This document shows, in pieces, positions 1-7,925 of a DNA stretch of 8,608 nt (the stretch's first letter is position 1; the number at the start of each line of letters is the position of its first letter). The stretch is from assembly GCA_035718085.1 (NCBI GenBank), contig DASTHS010000118.1:1-8608 (forward strand), written 5' to 3'. A model generated the notes under the pieces. It saw only the letters and a program-made list of their open reading frames with translations, was not told the DNA's origin and did no database searches. The DNA comes from DASTHS01 sp035718085 (GTDB taxonomy: Bacteria; Actinomycetota; Acidimicrobiia; Acidimicrobiales; Palsa-688). Both the position numbers and the translations under genes were made by a program.

Positions 1-1
1 G

Positions 2-1009
2 GTCATGGTGCGGGCCGAGGGCGTGTTCCCCGAAGGTTTCTCGATCTGGCGCACCCTGCGGGGCCAGCGGGCGCCCGAAGCCCGGACGGAGATGGTGAAG
101 GCTGCCGACTGGGTGCCCGCCGTAGCCGCCGAGGTGCACGCCCTCGCGGGCGCGGAGGGGCAATACCTAGCCTCGGGTGTGCTCGTCGGCGGTGGCGCGG
201 TGCCCGCCGGGGAGCCCGACCCGGAGGCCGCCCGTGAACGGCGCTGGCGCGATGGCGAGGTGGTGCTCGAGGTCAACGGGCTGTCGAAGCGCTTCGGCGG
301 CATCGTCGCCGCCTCCGAGCTGGTGATGACCCTCCGCAAGGGAACGATCACCGCGCTGGTCGGGCCCAACGGCGCCGGCAAGACGACCGTCTTCAACCTG
401 CTCACCGGCTTCATCAAGCCTGACGCCGGCTCGGTGGTGCTCTCGGGCACCGAGCTGGTGGGCCGCACGCCCGACTTCGTCGCCCGCCAAGGCATGGTGC
501 GGTCGTTCCAGGACGTGCGACTCTTCGCCCGGTTGAGCTGCCTGCAGAACGTGGCCATGGCGGTGCAGCGCCAGCCCGGCGAGAACCTCGCGCCGCTCTT
601 CACCCCGGGCGTCGCCGCACGCGGCGAGGCGGAGACGGTCGAAAAGGCCATGGGATGGTTGCAGTACGTCGGCATGCAGGAGTTCGCCCACCTGCCTGCC
701 GGTGCCCTCTCCTACGGCCAGTCGAAGCTCCTGTCGCTGGCCCGAGTGCTGGCGACGGAGGCGTCGGTGCTGCTGCTCGACGAGCCGGCCAGCGGGATCG
801 ACACCCACTGGGTCGACACGATGCTGGCGCTCATCGAGTCGCTGAAGGAGCAAGGCCGCACGATCTGCATCGTCGAGCACAACCTGCACGTGGTCGGCCG
901 GCTCGCCGACCACACCTACTTCATGGAGCTCGGCCGGATCACCGCCGAAGGCACCATCGACGAGCTGACCAGCTCCCCCAGACTGGCGGAGGCTTACTTT
1001 GGCACCTGA
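2..1009 (+). CDS. livG: Liv-type ABC transporter ATP-binding protein (LivG), probably the C-terminal part of a LivM-LivG fusion; 5' truncated
   Basis: ATPase subunit of a HAAT-family importer, energising uptake of amino acids or other small carboxylates at the inner face of the membrane. The frame is open to the window edge. Counting from the ATG at position 5, the ATPase domain begins near residue 85. It shows Walker A GPNGAGKT (120-127), Q-loop FQD (168-170), signature LSYGQSK (235-241), Walker B VLLLDEP (255-261), D-loop SGID (263-266) and switch His in EHN (292). A stand-alone LivG is about 250 residues and starts just before the ATPase domain; here about 85 extra residues precede it. The first of these (VMVRAEGVFPEG) resemble the usual LivM C-terminus (RPxGLF-like), and a linker of about 60 residues follows. 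I therefore read this as the end of a permease-ATPase fusion rather than a complete gene starting at 5; only four bases precede that ATG, so this cannot be settled. The C-terminus EAYFGT is LivG-like. The 3' end overlaps the next ATPase gene by 11 bases. Substrate unknown. Confidence 0.9.
   Translation, partial: VMVRAEGVFPEGFSIWRTLRGQRAPEARTEMVKAADWVPAVAAEVHALAGAEGQYLASGVLVGGGAVPAGEPDPEAARERRWRDGEVVLEVNGLSKRFGGIVAASELVMTLRKGTITALVGPNGAGKTTVFNLLTGFIKPDAGSVVLSGTELVGRTPDFVARQGMVRSFQDVRLFARLSCLQNVAMAVQRQPGENLAPLFTPGVAARGEAETVEKAMGWLQYVGMQEFAHLPAGALSYGQSKLLSLARVLATEASVLLLDEPASGIDTHWVDTMLALIESLKEQGRTICIVEHNLHVVGRLADHTYFMELGRITAEGTIDELTSSPRLAEAYFGT
985..1001 (+). promoter_or_regulatory. Shine-Dalgarno site deciding a TTG start for livF
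   Basis: GGCGGAGG at 985-992 lies six bases before a TTG at 999-1001, inside the last codons of the upstream ATPase gene. No in-frame ATG lies between this TTG and the conserved ATPase core, so the TTG start is well supported. The arrangement implies translational coupling of the two ATPase subunits. Confidence 0.7.
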
Positions 1010-1802
1010 CCCGACCACCGACGCGGGGGCGGCACCAGCGTCTGGTGCCACAGCGCTGCGCGCCGGCCCCGCCGACGTCGACGGCACCGACCACGACCGC
1101 CCCGCCCTGGAGCTGCGGAAGCTGCAGGCTGGCTACGGACGCAAGCAGGTCGTGTTCGACCTTGACCTCACGGTGGGTGCCGGCGAGATCGTAACCATTC
1201 TGGGCCACAACGGCTCGGGGAAGTCGACGACCATCAAGACCGTGCTGGGCCTGACGCCGGCCCTGGGCGGCCAGGTGATCTTCAACGGTCGTGACGTGAC
1301 CAAGGCGGGCACGCGCGCCAACGTCAAGGCCGGCATGGCCATGATCCCGTCGGAGCGGTTCGTGTTCCCCGACCTGACCGTGCTCGACAACCTGCTGCTC
1401 GGCGCGGCCAACGAGCGCGACCAGCAGCGCCGAGGAACGCGGATGGAGCAGGTCTACGAGCTCTTCCCGATCCTCGCCGACCGCAAAAGCCAGCTGGCCG
1501 GCACCATGTCGGGCGGCCAGCAGCGCATGCTCAGCCTCGGGCTGCTGCTCATGGCCGGCCCCCGGCTGCTCATGCTCGACGAGCCGTCACTCGGTCTGGC
1601 CCCGGCCGTGGTCGGGCAGATCTTCGAGGCCGTGCGCTCCCTCACCGTCAGCGAGGGCCTGTCGGTGCTGCTGCTCGAGCAGAACGTCGGCGCGGCCCTC
1701 AAGATTACCGACCGGGTGTACGTGATGCGCTCGGGCCGCACGATCCTCGAGGAGACCGTCGAGCAAATGCTGGCCCGGCCGTCGTACTGGGACTTGTTCT
1801 AA
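999..1802 (+). CDS. livF: Liv-type ABC transporter ATP-binding protein (LivF)
   Basis: Second ATPase subunit of the same HAAT-type importer, expected to pair with the LivG domain upstream. The product has 267 residues with a TTG start. A low-complexity Ala/Asp/Thr-rich N-terminal tail of about 35 residues precedes the ATPase domain, which is longer than in typical LivF (about 235 residues). Visible motifs are Walker A GHNGSGKST (69-77), signature MSGGQQR (170-176), Walker B LLMLDEP (190-196) and the D-loop segment SLGLAP (197-202). The switch His is replaced by Gln (228, in LLLEQN) and the Q-loop region reads MIPSERFVFPDLTV. Both are usual for LivF and not signs of decay. The closing PSYWDLF is family-like. 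The gene is followed after 37 bases by an acyl-CoA synthetase gene on the same strand, which suggests that the imported compound is a carboxylic acid activated to its CoA thioester. Assignment to the LivF family is firm; the amino-acid specificity implied by the name is not. Confidence 0.93.
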   Translation: MAPDPTTDAGAAPASGATALRAGPADVDGTDHDRPALELRKLQAGYGRKQVVFDLDLTVGAGEIVTILGHNGSGKSTTIKTVLGLTPALGGQVIFNGRDVTKAGTRANVKAGMAMIPSERFVFPDLTVLDNLLLGAANERDQQRRGTRMEQVYELFPILADRKSQLAGTMSGGQQRMLSLGLLLMAGPRLLMLDEPSLGLAPAVVGQIFEAVRSLTVSEGLSVLLLEQNVGAALKITDRVYVMRSGRTILEETVEQMLARPSYWDLF

Positions 1803-1839
1803 CTGCCGCCCGGCGCCAGCCGGAGGAAGGGGTCTGACC

Positions 1840-3435
<1,596 letters not shown>

Positions 3436-3443
3436 GGCCGACG

Positions 3444-4526
3444 ATGCAGAAGGTGGTCGTCGCCGGGGCGTCGGGGGTCGTGGGCCTTGCCGCGCTCGAG
3501 GCGTTCTCTGCGGCGGGTGGCTGGGACGTGGTCGGGGTGGCTCGCCGACCTCCTCAGGTCGACGGCGCCGTGACCGTCGCCCTCGACCTGACCGACGAGG
3601 CCGCCTGCCGGGGGTTCGCCGACGCGCACGGTGACACGACCCACGTGGTCTACGCCGCGCTCTTCGAGAAGACCGGGCTGGTGCCTGGCTGGCACGAGGC
3701 CGACCAGATGCAGCGCAACCTCATGATGCTGCGCAACCTGCTCGACCCTCTCGCGAGCAGCGCAGGCCTCGAGCACGTGTCGCTGCTGCAGGGCACCAAG
3801 GCCTACGGCGTGCACCTGCACCCCGTCGCCGTGCCCGCCCGGGAGCGCTGGCCCCGCGACCCCCACGAGAACTTCTACTGGCTGCAGGAAGACCACGTGC
3901 GCGAGCTGCAGCGGTCCGGCAGCTGGGCGTGCACCGTGTTCCGGCCGCAGGTCGTGATGGGGGGGGCTCTGGGGAGCAACATGAACCCGATCGCCGCCCT
4001 CGGCGCCTACGGCGCGCTGCTGCGGGAGGCGGGCGAGCCGCTGCACTTCCCCGCCCAACCCTGGCAGTTTGTGTTCGAGGCCGTCGACGCCGACCTCCTC
4101 GCCCGGGCATTGCTGTGGGCGGCCACCGCCCCGACCGCACGCAACGAGACCTTCAACGTGACCAACGGTGACGTGATGACGTGGCCGAACGTGTGGCCGA
4201 CGATCGCCGCCGCCCTCGGCATGGCGCCAGGCGACGTCCGGCCCATCTCGTTCGAGGCGGAGCAGGCCGCCTGGCAGGCCTCGTGGGCCGCGCTCGTCGA
4301 CCGCCACGGCCTGGCCGCCCCGGCGTCGCTCGAGGCGTTCGTCGGCCAGTCGCTCACCTACCTCGACTTCCTGATGGCCGTCGGCGCCGATGCCCCGCCG
4401 CCGCCGGCGCTGGTCAGCACCGTCAAGCTCCGCCAGGCGGGTTTTGGCGACTGCGCCGACACCGAAGACATGTTCCGCCGGTGGGTCGGCCGCCTCCAGC
4501 AGGAGCGGCTGCTCCCGGCGCCGTGA
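3444..4526 (+). CDS. Atypical/extended SDR of the PRISE type (progesterone 5-beta-reductase / iridoid synthase-like)
   Basis: NAD(P)H-dependent oxidoreductase of 360 residues, probably reducing an enone C=C bond. The ATG at 3444 is preceded by GAGG (3434-3437) overlapping the upstream stop, six bases away; an in-frame upstream extension lies wholly inside the synthetase gene and is rejected. Rossmann motif GASGVVG (8-14) is followed by ARRP (33-36), whose arginines fit NADPH binding. Family hallmarks follow: LQGTKAYG with K119, NFYWLQED with Y145 (the Lys/Tyr pair that replaces classical YxxxK in PRISE enzymes), FRPQVVMG (166-173), and FNVTNGDVMTW (237-247), where plant members read close to FNCxNGDVFxW. 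Plant PRISE enzymes reduce 3-oxo-Delta4 steroids or 8-oxogeranial, and bacterial relatives are mostly uncharacterised enone reductases. The spacing places it in an operon with the importer and ligase. It could instead act as an epimerase-like SDR, but the TK/FYW pattern favours PRISE. A run of eight G (3959-3966) is in frame and intact. Confidence 0.85.
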   Translation: MQKVVVAGASGVVGLAALEAFSAAGGWDVVGVARRPPQVDGAVTVALDLTDEAACRGFADAHGDTTHVVYAALFEKTGLVPGWHEADQMQRNLMMLRNLLDPLASSAGLEHVSLLQGTKAYGVHLHPVAVPARERWPRDPHENFYWLQEDHVRELQRSGSWACTVFRPQVVMGGALGSNMNPIAALGAYGALLREAGEPLHFPAQPWQFVFEAVDADLLARALLWAATAPTARNETFNVTNGDVMTWPNVWPTIAAALGMAPGDVRPISFEAEQAAWQASWAALVDRHGLAAPASLEAFVGQSLTYLDFLMAVGADAPPPPALVSTVKLRQAGFGDCADTEDMFRRWVGRLQQERLLPAP

Positions 4527-4529
4527 GCC

Positions 4530-4555
4530 CCGGCCGGCGCCCCCCCGCCGGTCGG
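4530..4555. terminator. Candidate terminator stem-loop between convergent genes
   Basis: A 10-bp stem, CCGGCCGGCG (4530-4539) against CGCCGGTCGG (4546-4555), has one G-U pair and a loop of six C. It begins four bases after the SDR stop codon, in the 74-base gap between convergent genes. No U-tract follows, so it is not a canonical intrinsic terminator. On the other strand the wobble becomes an A-C mismatch, so the hairpin is stronger for the rightward transcript. In sequence this GC-rich it could also be chance. Confidence 0.4.
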
Positions 4556-4600
4556 CGGCGCGCGCACGGTGCGGAGCACGCCCCATGCGCCCGCCGCGCG

Positions 4601-5872
4601 CTACTCGGCGACGACGCCCTTGGGGGCCTGCTGGCTCATGAAGCCGAACATGTAGCCCGCCACCCGGCGCATCTGGATCTCCTCGGCGCCCTCGGTGATC
4701 CGGTAGCGGCGGTGGTGGCGGTAGATGTGCTCGAAGGGCTTGTGGCGGCTGTAGCCGAGGCCGCCGTGCACCTGCATGGCTCGGTCGGCAGCCTCGCAGC
4801 AGAGCCGGTTGGCCCAGTAGTTGCACATCGACACCCGGTCGCTCTGCGAGAAGGCACCGTGGGTGTCCATCGACCACGCCGTCTTGTGGATCAGCGCCCG
4901 CAGCATCTCGCACTGCGTCTGCAGCTCGACGAGGGGGAACTGGATGGCCTGGTTGGTGGCCAGCGCCTTGCCGAAGGGCTTGCGTTGCTTGGCGTACTCG
5001 ATCGACTCGTTGATGCAGAACTGGGCGGCGCCGAGCGACGACGCCGCCTGGCGGATGCGGTTCTCGTTGAAGAAGTGCTGCACCACCTGCAGGCCGCGAC
5101 CCTCGCCCCCGAAGATCGACGAGTGCGGCACGCGCACGTCGGTCAGGGAGATGTGGGCGTGGTCGGTCGGCATGTTGAAGGTCCAGAGGAACTCTTCGAC
5201 CTTGAACCCCGGCGAGCTGGTGGGCACGAGGAAGGCGGTGATGCCGGCGCCGTCGCCGGGCTTGCCGCTGGTGCGGGCCATGATCATGTCGTACTGGGCG
5301 GTGTGGATGCCGGTGTTCCACGTCTTCTCGCCGTTGATGACCCACTCGTCGCCGTCGCGCTCCGCATGGGTCTCCATGAACGTGGCGTCCGAACCGTGGT
5401 CGGGCTCGGTGATGCCGAACGCGAACCCCCGGCGCCCCTCGGCAAGATCGTCGATCCACTCGGCCTTCTGCTCCTCGGTGCCGTACTGGATCATGAGCAG
5501 CAACCCGACGTTGTTGCCGACGATGGCGTGCTCGTTCTGCAGGTCGCAGTGCAACCCGAGCCCCTTGCTCGCCAAGTGCTCACGGATCACCGCCATGCCC
5601 AGGTTGGTGCCCTCCTTGCCCCCGTACTGCTTGGGGAACGGATACCGGTAGTGCCCCGCGGCGTCGGCCCGCCGGCGAGCCTCGCGCAGCAGTGCCTCCC
5701 ACTCCGCGCTGGGCAGGCCCCCACGGTCCCAGTCGGTGCGGGCGTCTTCACGCCGGTGGTCGAAGAAGCGGATGTTGTCGTCCTGCTCCTCGAGCGGCTT
5801 GATCTCCTTCTCGATGAAGGCGTCGAGCTCGAGCAGGTAGTCCTGCAGGTCTTTCGGGATGTCGAAGTCCAC
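4601..5872 (-). CDS. Acyl-CoA dehydrogenase
   Basis: FAD-dependent flavoenzyme oxidising an acyl-CoA to the trans-2-enoyl-CoA, passing electrons to ETF. The product has 423 residues, slightly longer than typical short/medium-chain members (about 380-400). The GTG start (5872) is preceded on the minus strand by GGGGAGGG at a four-base spacing. Domains are an N-terminal helical part (about 1-145), a beta domain opening with FAFGITEPDHGSD (150-162, the family's FAD/substrate signature), and a C-terminal helical domain containing NENRIRQAASSLGAAQ (269-284), RKPFGK (297-302) and QVHGGLGYSRHKPFEHIYR (367-385). TEGAEEIQMRRVA (393-405) carries E394 at the catalytic-base position used by SCAD/MCAD-type enzymes. 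All active-site elements look intact. It is transcribed divergently from the crotonase operon across a shared control region and convergently with the SDR operon. Chain length or ring specificity cannot be read. The C-terminus does not show the DGPDEVH-like motif of ACAD10/11 and LvaC, so it looks like a true dehydrogenase. Confidence 0.94.
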   Translation of the reverse strand: MDFDIPKDLQDYLLELDAFIEKEIKPLEEQDDNIRFFDHRREDARTDWDRGGLPSAEWEALLREARRRADAAGHYRYPFPKQYGGKEGTNLGMAVIREHLASKGLGLHCDLQNEHAIVGNNVGLLLMIQYGTEEQKAEWIDDLAEGRRGFAFGITEPDHGSDATFMETHAERDGDEWVINGEKTWNTGIHTAQYDMIMARTSGKPGDGAGITAFLVPTSSPGFKVEEFLWTFNMPTDHAHISLTDVRVPHSSIFGGEGRGLQVVQHFFNENRIRQAASSLGAAQFCINESIEYAKQRKPFGKALATNQAIQFPLVELQTQCEMLRALIHKTAWSMDTHGAFSQSDRVSMCNYWANRLCCEAADRAMQVHGGLGYSRHKPFEHIYRHHRRYRITEGAEEIQMRRVAGYMFGFMSQQAPKGVVAE

Positions 5873-5931
5873 TGTGCCCTCCCCTCGGGTGCCCCGACAG
5901 TAGCGTCAGCGGCCACGGGCGGGGCCACCAA

Positions 5932-5946
5932 GTCGAACGGTCGATC
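5932..5946. repeat. Operator-like repeat, copy 1
   Basis: The 15-mer GTCGAACGGTCGATC matches copy 2 (6035-6049) at 13 of 15 positions; only the central two bases differ. Its core CGAACG-GT-CGATCG (5934-5947) is an imperfect inverted repeat with five of six arm positions pairing, as expected for a dimeric TetR-family repressor. The centre lies about 68 bases upstream of the acyl-CoA dehydrogenase start, and the site abuts a minus-strand TTGACC. No regulator gene is present in the window. Confidence 0.5.
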
Positions 5947-6034
5947 GGTCAACAGCAGCGCAAGCTCGCTGTGCTCCGAACCACCACATGTGCTGCTCGC
6001 GCCCTAGCGCCAGCCTGGTCATCGGTCTACGGTG

Positions 6035-6049
6035 GTCGAACGAACGATC
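6035..6049. repeat. Operator-like repeat, copy 2
   Basis: The 15-mer GTCGAACGAACGATC is the same orientation and spacing pattern as copy 1, lying 103 bases to its right and 54 bases (centre) upstream of the crotonase GTG start. It overlaps the expected transcription start if TACGGT at 6028-6033 is the -10. One site for each divergent gene suggests joint control by a single repressor. Confidence 0.5.
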
Positions 6050-6097
6050 AAGTCATGGGCGCCGCTGTCGGCTTGCCCGCTCCGGGGGAGGAGAGAC

Positions 6098-6877
6098 GTG
6101 GGCGAGCACATCAGGTACCAGGTCGACGGACGGGTCGCGATGGTCACCATCGACCGGCCGGAGCGGCGCAACGCCATGAGCTACGCCGTGCTCGCCGACT
6201 TCCACGAGGCGCTCGGTCGGGCGGCCGCCGACGACGCAGTGCGCGCCGTCGTGGTCACCGGCGCCGGGGGGGCATTCTGCGCCGGCACCGACCTGACCGA
6301 CCTGTCGGACACCCCGACCGATCAGCGCGGGGCCCGGGCCGGGGATGCCCCACCTCGGGCCTGGGCCATGCAGCGCATCCCGAAGCCGGTGGTCGCGGCC
6401 GTCGACGGCTGGGCCGTCGGCATGGGCGCCGAGTTCGCGACCCAGTGTGACGTGCGGGTAGCCAGCACCACGGCCCGCTTCGCCTGGAACTTCGGGCACC
6501 GGGGCCTAGTGCCCGACACGGGAGCGGCGTCGTGGCTGCTGCCCCGCCAGGTCGGAATGGCCCGGGCCCTGCGCCTGGTGCTCTCCGGCGACCCGCTCGA
6601 CGCCGCCGAGGCGCTGGCCATCGGCTTCGTCGCCGCCGTCGTCGAGCAAGCCGACCTGCTGGGCGCTGCGGTCGAGGAGGCGGCGCGACTCTCCAAGGGA
6701 TCGCCCTTCGCCGCCCGGCTGGCCAAGGAGCTGCTCTACGCCGGCTACGAGCGCAACATCGCCGCCCACCTGGCGGCGACCCGCGAGGCACTGACCGCGT
6801 GCTTTGCGTCGGACGACCACAAGGAGGGCGTGGCCGCGTTCTTGGAGCGGCGGGAGGCCAACTTTGTCGGTCGCTAG
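6098..6877 (+). CDS. Enoyl-CoA hydratase/isomerase (crotonase) family protein
   Basis: Crotonase-fold enzyme of 259 residues acting on a CoA thioester, likely as hydratase or double-bond isomerase in beta-oxidation. The GTG start at 6098 is preceded by GGAGGAG (6087-6093). An in-frame ATG at 6032 would add 22 residues with no family resemblance and would run through operator copy 2, so I reject it. Seen: the N-terminal strand VAMVTIDRPERRNAMS (13-28), oxyanion-hole segments AFCAGTDL (59-66) and VDGWAVGMGAEFA (102-114), and GLVPDTGAASWLLPRQVG (136-153). Where rat enoyl-CoA hydratase has Glu144 and Glu164, my alignment by eye gives F132 and R159, so neither classical acid/base is present. D140 in the VPD motif is the nearest acidic candidate, reminiscent of PaaG-type isomerases. 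Isomerase or another crotonase reaction is therefore as plausible as hydratase. It is first in an operon with the kinase and the second ligase, overlapping the kinase gene by 14 bases. Confidence 0.9.
   Translation: MGEHIRYQVDGRVAMVTIDRPERRNAMSYAVLADFHEALGRAAADDAVRAVVVTGAGGAFCAGTDLTDLSDTPTDQRGARAGDAPPRAWAMQRIPKPVVAAVDGWAVGMGAEFATQCDVRVASTTARFAWNFGHRGLVPDTGAASWLLPRQVGMARALRLVLSGDPLDAAEALAIGFVAAVVEQADLLGAAVEEAARLSKGSPFAARLAKELLYAGYERNIAAHLAATREALTACFASDDHKEGVAAFLERREANFVGR
6852..6866 (+). promoter_or_regulatory. Shine-Dalgarno site deciding a TTG start for the kinase gene
   Basis: GGGAGG at 6852-6857 lies six bases before TTG at 6864-6866, within the last codons of the crotonase gene. The only in-frame ATG farther upstream (6804) lies well inside the crotonase gene and would add residues without family resemblance. 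The layout closely copies that of the livF start. Confidence 0.65.
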
Positions 6878-7925
6878 CGCGACGGCGACCGAAGGCGCCC
6901 CCGGCAGCGGTGACCCGGCGGCCGGTGAGCTGGCCCGGCGGCTCGGCGAGCTGCTCGCCCCTGGAGCGGCCGACCCGGCGGAGCACGTTCGCGACCTGCA
7001 GCGCCTGACGGGGGGGGCCAGCCGCGAGACGTGGGCCTTCGACCTGGTCGGGCCTGACGGGAGCGTCGAGCCGTTGATCCTGCGACGTGACCCGCCGGGC
7101 AGCGAGCGCCCCGGTGGCATGGCCAACGAGGCCGCCGCCCTGGCGGCGGCGGCGCGCGCAGGGGTGCCCGAGCCCCGGCTCGTGCACCACTCCGACGACC
7201 CTGCCGTGCTCGGCTCGCCGTTCATGGTCGTCGAGCGGCTCGAGGGGGAGACCATCGCCAGGCGCATCCTGCGTGACGCCCCTTTCGCCGGGGCGCGCGG
7301 CCGTCTGGCCCGCCAGTGCGGGGAGATCCTCGCCCGCATCCACGCCATCCCGATCGCCGAGGTGCCGGGCCTCCCGCTCGTCGACCCGCTCGCCGGCTGC
7401 CGGGACGGGCTGCTCGCGCTCGAAGAGCCGCACCCGGTGCTCGACCTCGGAATGCGGTGGCTCGAGCACCACCGCCCGCCGGACCCGGCCCGCACGACCG
7501 TCGTGCACGGCGACTTCCGCAACGGCAACCTCGTCGTCGACGAGGATGGCGTCCGCGGGGTGCTCGACTGGGAGATCGTCCACCTGGGTGACCCGGCCGA
7601 AGACCTCGGCTGGATGTGTGTGAAGGCCTGGCGGTTCGGGGCGCCCGAGCCGGTGGGCGGCTTCGGTCCCTACGAGGCGCTGCTCGAGGGCTACCGGTCG
7701 GCGGGCGGGGCCGACATCGACCTCGACACCGTCCGGTGGTGGGAGGCCCTCGGCACGTTGCGGTGGGGCCTCGGCTGCATCAGCCAGGCCAGGCGTCACC
7801 TCGACGGATCGGTGCGCTCGGTCGAACTCGCGGCCATCGGCCGCCGTGCGTGCGAGCAGGAGCTCGACCTACTCGCGATCATCCGCTCCTGGGGGGCGGC
7901 CAACGATGGAGGTGCACCTCGATGA
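6864..7925 (+). CDS. APH-fold phosphotransferase (ACAD10/ACAD11/LvaA-like kinase)
   Basis: Cytoplasmic small-molecule kinase of 353 residues (TTG start). Family features: glycine-rich loop region LTGGASRETWAF (48-59), ILRRDP (72-77) where an Arg stands near the usual ATP-binding Lys, helix-C Glu in NEAAAL (E89), MVVERLEGE (121-129), catalytic loop VVHGDFRNGNLVV (213-225; D217 as base, N222 as metal ligand), and LDWEIVHLGDPAEDLGW (234-250; D235 as the DFG-like metal ligand). It looks catalytically complete. The HGDFRxGNxxV and DWExxxxGDPxxDLxW pattern is that of the kinase domain in ACAD10/ACAD11 and of LvaA, which phosphorylate the 4-hydroxyl of hydroxyacyl-CoAs, rather than of antibiotic-resistance APH enzymes. 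The context of crotonase, acyl-CoA ligase and dehydrogenase agrees. The stop overlaps the next start as ATGA. General databases would call it aminoglycoside phosphotransferase; resistance is unlikely here. A run of eight G (7010-7017) falls in the glycine loop, in frame. Confidence 0.88.
   Translation: MSVASATATEGAPGSGDPAAGELARRLGELLAPGAADPAEHVRDLQRLTGGASRETWAFDLVGPDGSVEPLILRRDPPGSERPGGMANEAAALAAAARAGVPEPRLVHHSDDPAVLGSPFMVVERLEGETIARRILRDAPFAGARGRLARQCGEILARIHAIPIAEVPGLPLVDPLAGCRDGLLALEEPHPVLDLGMRWLEHHRPPDPARTTVVHGDFRNGNLVVDEDGVRGVLDWEIVHLGDPAEDLGWMCVKAWRFGAPEPVGGFGPYEALLEGYRSAGGADIDLDTVRWWEALGTLRWGLGCISQARRHLDGSVRSVELAAIGRRACEQELDLLAIIRSWGAANDGGAPR

Larger units (their letters stand above)
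5873..6097. promoter_or_regulatory. Divergent promoter/control region
   Basis: This 225-bp non-coding interval lies between the start codons of the leftward acyl-CoA dehydrogenase and the rightward crotonase genes. It must hold both promoters. It carries two near-identical operator-like sites (see the two repeat entries). On the plus strand TACGGT (6028-6033) fits a -10 element and would start transcription near the second site, but no good -35 is visible. On the minus strand TTGACC (5952 to 5947) resembles a -35 and TACTGT (5902 to 5897) a -10, but they are too far apart to form one promoter. An 8-bp palindrome CACATGTG sits at 5985-5992. Both coding starts have strong purine-rich ribosome sites at the edges. 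Promoter positions are tentative; the regulatory role follows mainly from gene orientation. Confidence 0.6.

Noticed and set aside
3959..3966. Run of eight G in the SDR gene, with a similar run at 7010-7017 in the kinase gene
   Set aside because: Considered as phase-variable tracts or sequencing errors, but both reading frames are intact with conserved motifs on both sides, and such runs are common at this base composition.
5956..5971. Small inverted repeat CAGCG...CGCTG in the divergent region
   Set aside because: Only a 5-bp stem in GC-rich sequence; no reason to prefer it over chance, unlike the repeated 15-mer nearby.
4181..6007. Long plus-strand open frame (608 codons) opposite the acyl-CoA dehydrogenase
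   Set aside because: It reads the complement of a gene with clear family motifs; its Val/Leu/Ala/Gly-rich translation has no recognisable domain, and it starts inside the SDR gene.
6032..6097. Upstream ATG extension of the crotonase gene
   Set aside because: The added 22 residues do not resemble the family, the ATG lacks a clear ribosome site, and the region overlaps an operator-like repeat; the GTG at 6098 has a strong site.
6255..7799. Minus-strand open frame of 514 codons under the crotonase and kinase genes
   Set aside because: Low-complexity Arg/Pro/Gly-rich translation opposite two well-supported genes with proper starts and ribosome sites.
6864..7925. Aminoglycoside resistance gene
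   Set aside because: The fold is shared, but the catalytic-loop pattern and the acyl-CoA gene context fit the ACAD10/11/LvaA-type kinases; nothing suggests mobile resistance.
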